From: Choanephora cucurbitarum
Lineage: Eukaryota > Mucoromycota > Mucoromycetes > Mucorales > Choanephoraceae
Assembly: GCA_025331435.1 (NCBI GenBank)
Contig: JAIWNI010000024.1
Location: 248,001-312,000 of the forward strand
Direction: 5' to 3'
DNA: 64,000 nucleotides
Part shown: positions 58,006-64,000 of the stretch, one piece after another
How positions within the stretch are numbered: position 1 is the stretch's first letter
Layout: every line of letters begins with the position of its first letter
Program-made: the position numbers and the translations under genes
Notes under the pieces: generated by a model
What the model saw: the letters and a program-made list of their open reading frames with translations, nothing else
Told to the model about the DNA's origin: nothing
The model's database searches: none

Positions 58006-59351
58006 TCAATTTAAACCAATGGGGGGATTCTCTAATCCTAGAAACACTTGATATAATACCTGAGCCCAACCATCTAATGGACCAGGGATACAATAACGTA
58101 CACAATCATGTCCACCCACATGTCCATCAGGTCGAACATCTGTCAGGGCAGCCAGGTCAACAAATACTCCCCCAGCAGCCTCTACAATAGCACGGGCAAT
58201 GGCATTACGGCGTGTCAGTTCACTCCAGCCAAAGGGTAATTTCCTCAGTACATCATCCCCTAAGGGTGTCTTTAGGGGTCCTGTAGCATCATCACAGAAT
58301 GGATGACCTATGCCTGATGAACGATAGATGATGAGTGAGTTGGCAGCAGGACCATCACGAAGGGTACGAAGGGTATGGATGAGTTCCTTGGTAAAAGTCT
58401 CATCGGATTCTCTGACAGGTGAACGGTTAAGGATCAAGATAGGGTAATGCTTCTGAAGTGTGGCTGAGGCAAATGGCCATTCAATGATCTCAGCTGTAGG
58501 ATGACCTTTGTTAGCATTCATCTTTCGACGGGTAGATAGGATATCGTTACGAAGGTACCGAAGTCGGGTATCAGGATAAGGAGCAGTACAGACAGTATGA
58601 TCTAACAAGAGACATGAGTTGTTTTTGTTCATAAACATTTACCTCTCTTACCTTTGCAATTCAATTCACCAAAACAGATAGCAGGACCATCACGTAAGGA
58701 ATCCAAAAAGACATCATGAAGTTGATATTGTACAAGATCACCTACCAACATCATATGGCGACCATTTAAGACTTGACACCAATTGGCACTGTCCATGTCT
58801 CCTAAATCACACTTGGATTGCCATCGATAGCCTACTGCCTCTCTGGTCCCTTGTGCGCCTGTCTTTCGATGCTTTCGATCACATGAACCATAGAGAGGAT
58901 CTTGAAAGTGAGGCATTGTCCAATGAGCTGATTGGTTCAGGGGTATCCATTCACCTGTTGTCCAACAATCAACAAGAGAGCGAAACTGACGCGATCCCTC
59001 AGGATTATCTGCATAAACAGAAGATCCTCGAATACCCTTGATGTCCTTAAAGACCTCTCTGGCTGCTGTCTGTGCTCTATTGACCATGTTTTCCTGTAGT
59101 ATCTGTCGTTGGTGTGTGGATAGATGAGTGGTGGTATATTCAGGATATTGTTGTAATAGACTCAGACTGGGATGAGCTTGAGTGTACCAAGGAAGATCAT
59201 GAGATAGTCTGATGGTGTTCATCTTCATGCTCTCTTTTGATGGGATGGAGAATGTACTGAGGAGATGGATAGCAAGTACTGTACTTAGAAAGTAGAGTAC
59301 AAGTCTAGGCCAGGTCAATCTTCGCCATAGATTCATATGTACTCTAGTCAT
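58006..59351 (-). CDS. PC-esterase/TBL-like membrane protein with altered GDS motif
   Basis: Two exons (58643-59351, 58006-58601) give 434 aa. A single signal anchor (LVLYFLSTVLAIHLL) puts the rest in the Golgi lumen. The N-terminal half carries a Cys-rich PMR5N-like segment (YGSCD, WQSKCDLGDMDSANWCQVL). It is followed by HMMLVGDLVQYQLHD, where family members normally have G-D-S with the catalytic Ser; here it is Leu. The C-terminal D..H region is kept: VRPDGHVGGHDCVRYCIPGP, matching the family's DxxH near DCxHWCLPG. Plant TBL proteins are polysaccharide O-acetyltransferases; fungal relatives include Cas1-type proteins. The Ser loss suggests a non-classical or inactive enzyme. Confidence 0.78.
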
Positions 59352-60639
59352 AGGTTAAAAAAGAAATAAAGTAAGTTTTTCACTGAAAATTCTTCTCCTC
59401 TTTCACTTTGTATTACTTGTCGATCCTTTACTTTTTTAACATTTGAAATGGCCTAGGGAAAGATTTTTTTTTTTTTGGCCTAGATCCAATCATATTTATA
59501 TCAATAAATTATAATTGCAACATCAACTTGGGTAGGGTAAATCTATTTTTAAAAAAAAATGATATTTAAGCTATTTTGTCATGGAGAATTATACAATGCT
59601 TCTTTTCTTTCTTACTGTAGATGACTTCTATAGATGATTATCTTCTTATGTTATATAAGAATAGATATAACCCATACCATTTAAATAGCATGTATACATG
59701 GTAAGGGTGCTTATTCAATTCCATACACCGACTGTCAAACACTCCATGGTAAATGACTACTAATTACCCCTACTATTTTTAGTTAACTAGTATTTCAAAA
59801 GATGCATACAAAACATCACTCTCTCTCTCTCTGTCTTATGGTAGACACACTTTATCTGAGTTTCAATCGATTTGTTCTTTCAAGAGTGTGTTTGATTCTA
59901 AAGTTGAAGAAAATTGAATTGAAACACTCCTAATATGTCCTATTGGTACAACTCTTTCTCTTTAACAAGATAAAAATGTGGATTATGCTCCTATTGATGA
60001 GAATTCCCTTTTTTTCATACATACATATTCAAAGAATGTGAATATCAAATGGATCTATGTAGACTGGTTTTTCAGTTGATATTGTTGTATCTATCTGGGA
60101 TAAATGATCTGAATTATAGAGTTAACAAGACAAGGCCTGTGTTTATTAGGTAAACTCTTTATAAGATGGACGGACTTCCAAGTAGCAGATAAAATTGAAT
60201 AGGGTAAATACCACAGACATTGAGTCAAATCATGAGTGAGAATGATTGTAAATTCATCCATCACTCTCTCTCTCTCTTGATGTCATTTGTGATCAAAAAG
60301 TAAGCCATTCTTTAGCCTAGTGTGAATCCCTGTTTCAAAAATTTCACTCGGTAGGGAAATTTCCACAACACCTTGTAAACTCCTGGAGTGCGTATTGATA
60401 CAAACAGTAGACACTGTTTTTTCTTTTGTTTACAAAGCACTATCATGCATTCATTTCGGGGAAACAGGTGCCATCCTTGGGGTATTTTGGAACCTCTTTC
60501 ATGCCATTCTATCTTGGTTTCTATCATTCGCATTTCCCGGTTACACGTGATCGTGGCAAACAATTTTTATTTTTTAAACACCCCTTCTTTCAATTTTCTA
60601 CTCTTTTTTTTTCCTGTCAAAAATTTTCTTTTTCAAAAA
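59352..60639. other. intergenic, divergent promoters
   Basis: 1.3 kb between the PC-esterase gene (minus) and the phenylalanine hydroxylase gene (plus). AT-rich with several CTCTCTCTCTCT tracts (near 59818 and 60262). Short open frames at 60312-60563 and 60388-60774 are not supported as genes. The T-rich stretch just before 60640 is the hydroxylase leader. Confidence 0.5.
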
Positions 60640-62151
60640 ATGTCTCCTGCCAACACAAATCAATTGTTGAAAACTACCTTATGTTTTGCCATTCAAGACA
60701 AGATTGGTGCTCTTGAAAGTTGTTTGGCTGCCATCAAAGCCATGGATATTTCACTCACTCGCATTGAATCGTAAGTAGACTGATTGAATTGGATGGATGG
60801 GGTGTGTATTGACTATCGGGGACATTATAGTCGTCCTAGCAAGACAAAAGAATGGGATTATGATTTCTTTGTTGACTTTGATGCCAAAGATGCTGATCAA
60901 GTAGCCAAGGTCATTGAAGGCCTTCGTAAGCATACAAAAGATGTCCGTGTCATTGGTTCTGATTCCACTGGTGGTAAGTGTTTCATTGATTATGTTTATT
61001 GCTTAAACTCAATGTGAGAAAAAATAAGATAGTGTACCATGGTTCCCACGTAAATTGACAGATTTGGATTCATTTGCCGAAAAAGTATTGGAAATGGGTG
61101 AAGAACTCAGTAAGAGTACTCTACTAATTGTTTGAAACATAAAAAACCTAACTTTTTTTTTATCATAGGCTCTGACCACCCTGGTGCTCATGACCCTGTT
61201 TACCGTGCTCGTCGTGCTGAAATTACCCGTATTGCCAAAACATACCGTACAGGCCAACCTGTGCCTGAAATTGAATATACAGCTGAGGAAAACGAGACCT
61301 GGGGTAAAGTGTTCCGCCAGTTGACTTCCATGTACCCTACCCATGCCTGTCGTGAACACCAATATGTCTTGCCTCTCTTGATCCAAAACTGTGGTTACAA
61401 CGATCAACAGATCCCTCAAATTGAGCAAATCTCCAACTTCCTAAAGGACTGTACCGGTTTTACTGTGCGTCCCGTCATGGGTTTGTTATCCAGCAGAGAT
61501 TTCTTGAATGCCTTTGCCTTCCGTGTCTTTTATTCAACACAGTACATTCGTCACCACTCAAAACCCTATTACACACCTGAACCTGATGTCTGTCATGAAC
61601 TGTTAGGTCATGTTCCTTTGGTAAGTTTTTTTTGATTTGGTTATTTTCATCAAACTCATCATCTGTGTCAGTTTGCCGACCCTGATTTCGCAGACTTTTC
61701 ACAAGAAATCGGTCTTGCTTCATTAGGTGCATCCGATGATGACATTGCCAAGTTGGCCACTATCTTTTGGTTCACAGTTGAATTCGGTCTATGCCGACAG
61801 GATGGAGAGATCAAGGCTTATGGTGCAGGTCTCTTAAGTTCATTTGGTGAACTGGAATATGCCTTATCAGATAAACCAGAACTCCGACCATTTGAACCAC
61901 CAAAGACAGCCTTACAGAAATACCCCATTACAGAATTCCAGCCTGTCTATTATGTGGCTGAATCATTTAAGGATGCACAAGAAAAAGTCAGAGATTTTGC
62001 AGCCAACATGAACAGACCTTTCTCTGTCCGTTACAATGCCTTGACTCAGTCTGTTGAAGTGCTAGATAATAAGGAAAAAGTAGTTCGATTTGCCAGAAGT
62101 ATTCGTGATGACATGAGAACACTGACAACAGTATTGGCAACTCTGTCTTAA
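60640..62151 (+). CDS. phenylalanine 4-hydroxylase
   Basis: Five exons (60640-60770, 60831-60973, 61029-61109, 61169-61620, 61672-62151) give 428 aa. It converts phenylalanine to tyrosine using tetrahydrobiopterin, O2 and non-haem iron. An N-terminal ACT regulatory domain ([17 protein letters not shown], then YDFFVDFDA) is followed by [11 protein letters not shown] and the catalytic domain. Iron ligands are intact: His261 and His266 in [14 protein letters not shown] and Glu306 in WFTVEFGLC. Other landmarks: [29 protein letters not shown] and [11 protein letters not shown]. Both the ACT domain and VPWFPRK point to the phenylalanine rather than tryptophan or tyrosine branch. The enzyme is uncommon in fungi, absent from standard yeasts and characterised from Mortierella. 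Its 3' end lies 79 bp from the convergent ADAM gene. Confidence 0.95.
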
Positions 62152-62229
62152 AATAAAATCGTTCTTTATTATTTACATTGAAGGGGGAATGATCTATATA
62201 TACAACATGATGGAGGGGGGGGTATGTGT

Positions 62230-64000
62230 TTACTCATGTTTATGAGTTTTAGTCGAATGTTCATCTGTTACAGTCAATGATGGACTATGAGTAGGTGCTG
62301 ACATGATGGGTGAATTGGATATAAGTGTGTTTGAGACATCAAGATCAATGGATCCCTTTTCACCCATAAAAGTAGAGAAACTAAGCCTGGAGAGGATACT
62401 GATACTTCTCTTCTCAAAGAATCCAACTGGACTACTCTGAAGTTCACTACTATAATACTCTTTTCTCTTTTGACGTTCTTTGTACCCTGGACAACGCCCA
62501 CAGCCATAACAGAACAAGATGTAACCAATGGCAGAGGCCATCATGAAGACAATCAGACTGATGGGAATGGCCACATGCAAGTGTTCTCGTAGATACAAGA
62601 TGCTACTGCCTACTGCACCTCCATTACGACAGACACCATCGTGACAGCGACCTCCAAAACCACACGGTGTACCATCGATAAAGTTGCCGCTAAAGACAAG
62701 GCATTTACTGCTATCGGGTGAGTTACAGAGAAGCTTGCATTCTTCATTGTTGGTTCTGCAGGACTGTGTGATGTTCATCACAAAGCCTCGGGATAGACAT
62801 TGTTCATTTCGCGAAGTGCATTGACCTGAGGCACATTTGAGTCCGTTCAGGCCACAGGAGAGACCGTCTCTTAGGTATGTGTCAGTGGGACAGATGGGGG
62901 ATTGACCTGTACAGTATTCGGATACATCACAGGGTGTGGCTGCAGGTCGACAGACATGCGTCTTGGGTCGAATCTGACAGTTGTGACAACATCCATCGGT
63001 TTTATCTCTAATACATCATTAAGTTCTCAACTATCTGTTTGTTGTCAATCCAACTTACTCGCACACAGCATCTTTTTTGAGTTTACATGTCTTTGCATCA
63101 CAACAAGCAGTATCTTCTCCACCTGTATCACATTCTTCGCCTTCTTCTCTTACACCATTACCACAGCTATCGAGCTGGTAGACAGAACGATGGTGATCAT
63201 CTAGATCGGTGAGGCATTGACCAATCTCAGGAAATGCATTACAGATCGTTCGAACAGAACATGGACTGAAAGTCTGAGCTGAACTATTGCTGATGGCACT
63301 CATCATGTAGCCTGTCGTTTGGCATTGATCTCCTTCTGATTTACAACATGAACAGTTGGGTCCTTCACAAGGACAGTCAGTAGCTGAACAATCATGAATG
63401 GCACCTAGAATTTCAAAAATTAGAATAAGTTGTTATTTTATCGTTGTTTGTCTTACCAAAACCATGCCCAATTTCATGTGCTACCACTTTCCATTCTTCA
63501 CGCGCTATGATAGTCTAAGGTGAATACCAAATCAAAAAAAAAAAAAAAGGTGAACTTACTGATGGCCGATACACCTGCACCAGAAACATATTGGTGTTTA
63601 CCCTCCGATGATATCTGTAATTCAGCACCTGAATTACACAATTGTTTCAGCCAAGCAAGACCTACTTCTACACCCGTTCTATTCAAGGTTAGATCGGTTA
63701 CATTATCTTTATCTGTTATTGGCTTACTTACGGACAATTTGTCATCAAATGCCAAAGACCAGCACCATCTCCTTTCATTCTGGATCGCCAACGACTGAAA
63801 TCACTGAGACGGTCATTGAGAGCATAAGTAGCATCACAAGGACGATTCCAGGCTAGGTCAGGGTCGATCTTGCCAGGACAAGAGGTGTCCATGATGGTGA
63901 TGTTGATTAAGCCCAGAGAGACATTGAAGGTGCTTTCAAACAGAGCAGAGGCCATATTGAAGTTATTGATGATTTGGATACGTGCATTATTGACATTTTT
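62230..64000 (-). CDS. ADAM-type metalloprotease, C-terminal part (5' end outside window)
   Basis: Exons seen: 63732-64000 (open to the edge), 63560-63678, 63457-63504, 63059-63404, 62230-63007, all phase-consistent. Reprolysin core: FNVSLGLINI, YVSGAGVSAI, and the zinc site VAHEIGHGFGAIHDC, the full HExGHxxGxxHD. The Met-turn region YMMSAISN follows, then SFSP-like FSPCSVRTIC. A disintegrin/Cys-rich part comes next (CGNGVREEGEECDTGGED, CCHNCQIR, CDVSEYCTG), then one TM helix (VAIPISLIVFMMASAIGYILF) and a Ser-rich cytosolic tail of about 100 residues. It would be a membrane-anchored sheddase or wall protease, like S. pombe Mde10 or Aspergillus ADAMs. The prodomain is beyond the window, so activity regulation cannot be judged. 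Confidence 0.92.

Noticed and set aside
60312..60639. Open frames just before the phenylalanine hydroxylase gene
   Set aside because: They run through T-rich leader sequence and do not resemble a protein; the hydroxylase ATG at 60640 follows.
27941..62151. A lipid or secretory gene cluster
   Set aside because: Lipases, elongase, glycosyltransferase and cargo factors are scattered among unrelated housekeeping genes on both strands, with no shared promoter layout. Proximity is most likely chance.
1..64000. CRISPR array, prophage, bacterial operon or tRNA genes
   Set aside because: No regularly spaced repeats, phage genes or Shine-Dalgarno-type gene strings; intron-rich genes show a eukaryotic nuclear origin. 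No convincing tRNA A/B boxes were spotted by eye, though a tRNAscan run would be needed to exclude them.

Overview
The window is a gene-dense stretch of an early-diverging fungal nuclear genome, most likely Mucoromycota (Mucorales or close relatives). The support is AT-rich DNA with frequent poly-T/poly-C tracts, many short GT-AG introns (mostly 45-90 nt) that could be placed by frame continuity, a fungal-type gene set (Kin1-type KA1 kinase, Hal4/5-type kinase, LysM protein, multi-family lipases), and genes that are rare in Dikarya but known from early-diverging fungi (phenylalanine 4-hydroxylase, SLC45-type sugar carrier, LARGE-like GT49). The species cannot be named from the sequence alone.

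Layout. 1-15162: a STN1-like telomere-capping gene (916-1844, minus) whose upstream flank is interrupted by an intact, full-length L1-type LINE retrotransposon (about 1966-7327, minus) with a perfect 17-bp target-site duplication. Then come a 3.8-kb gene-free stretch, a secreted two-LysM plus 3D-domain protein (11177-12576) and 2.6 kb of relict-like DNA. 15163-33006: compact housekeeping block: secreted subtilase, dynactin p25, Hal-type kinase, F-box/EF-hand protein, SFT2-type Golgi protein, Ipi3/WDR18 ribosome-biogenesis WD40 protein, S-adenosylmethionine decarboxylase, GT49 glycosyltransferase, patatin-type lipase, bHLH factor. 33007-36973: gene-poor, with a probable broken gene near 36 kb. 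36974-52544: diacylglycerol-lipase-like enzyme, Kin1/MARK kinase, HSPA12-type Hsp70 with a Q/P/Y-rich tail, 2.3 kb gap, SLC45-type transporter, eIF3e. 52545-64000: RhoGAP, MCFD2-like EF-hand cargo adaptor, ELO fatty-acid elongase, PC-esterase, phenylalanine hydroxylase and the 3' part of an ADAM metalloprotease cut by the window edge.

The genes do not form one pathway or a biosynthetic cluster. Neighbours are tightly packed tail-to-tail (34-90 bp) with divergent promoters of a few hundred bases. Recurrent themes are secretory traffic and cell-surface glycosylation (SFT2, MCFD2, GT49, PC-esterase, ADAM, subtilase, LysM protein) and lipid turnover (DAG lipase, patatin, ELO). Exon models were built by hand from splice motifs and frame continuity; almost all multi-exon models close exactly in frame, the exception being one junction in the SFT2 gene. 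I found no single unmistakably novel system. The most interesting items are the intact LINE sitting in the STN1-like promoter, a PC-esterase lacking its catalytic serine, multiple-of-three introns without stops, and an unidentified, probably decaying gene at 35.8-36.6 kb.
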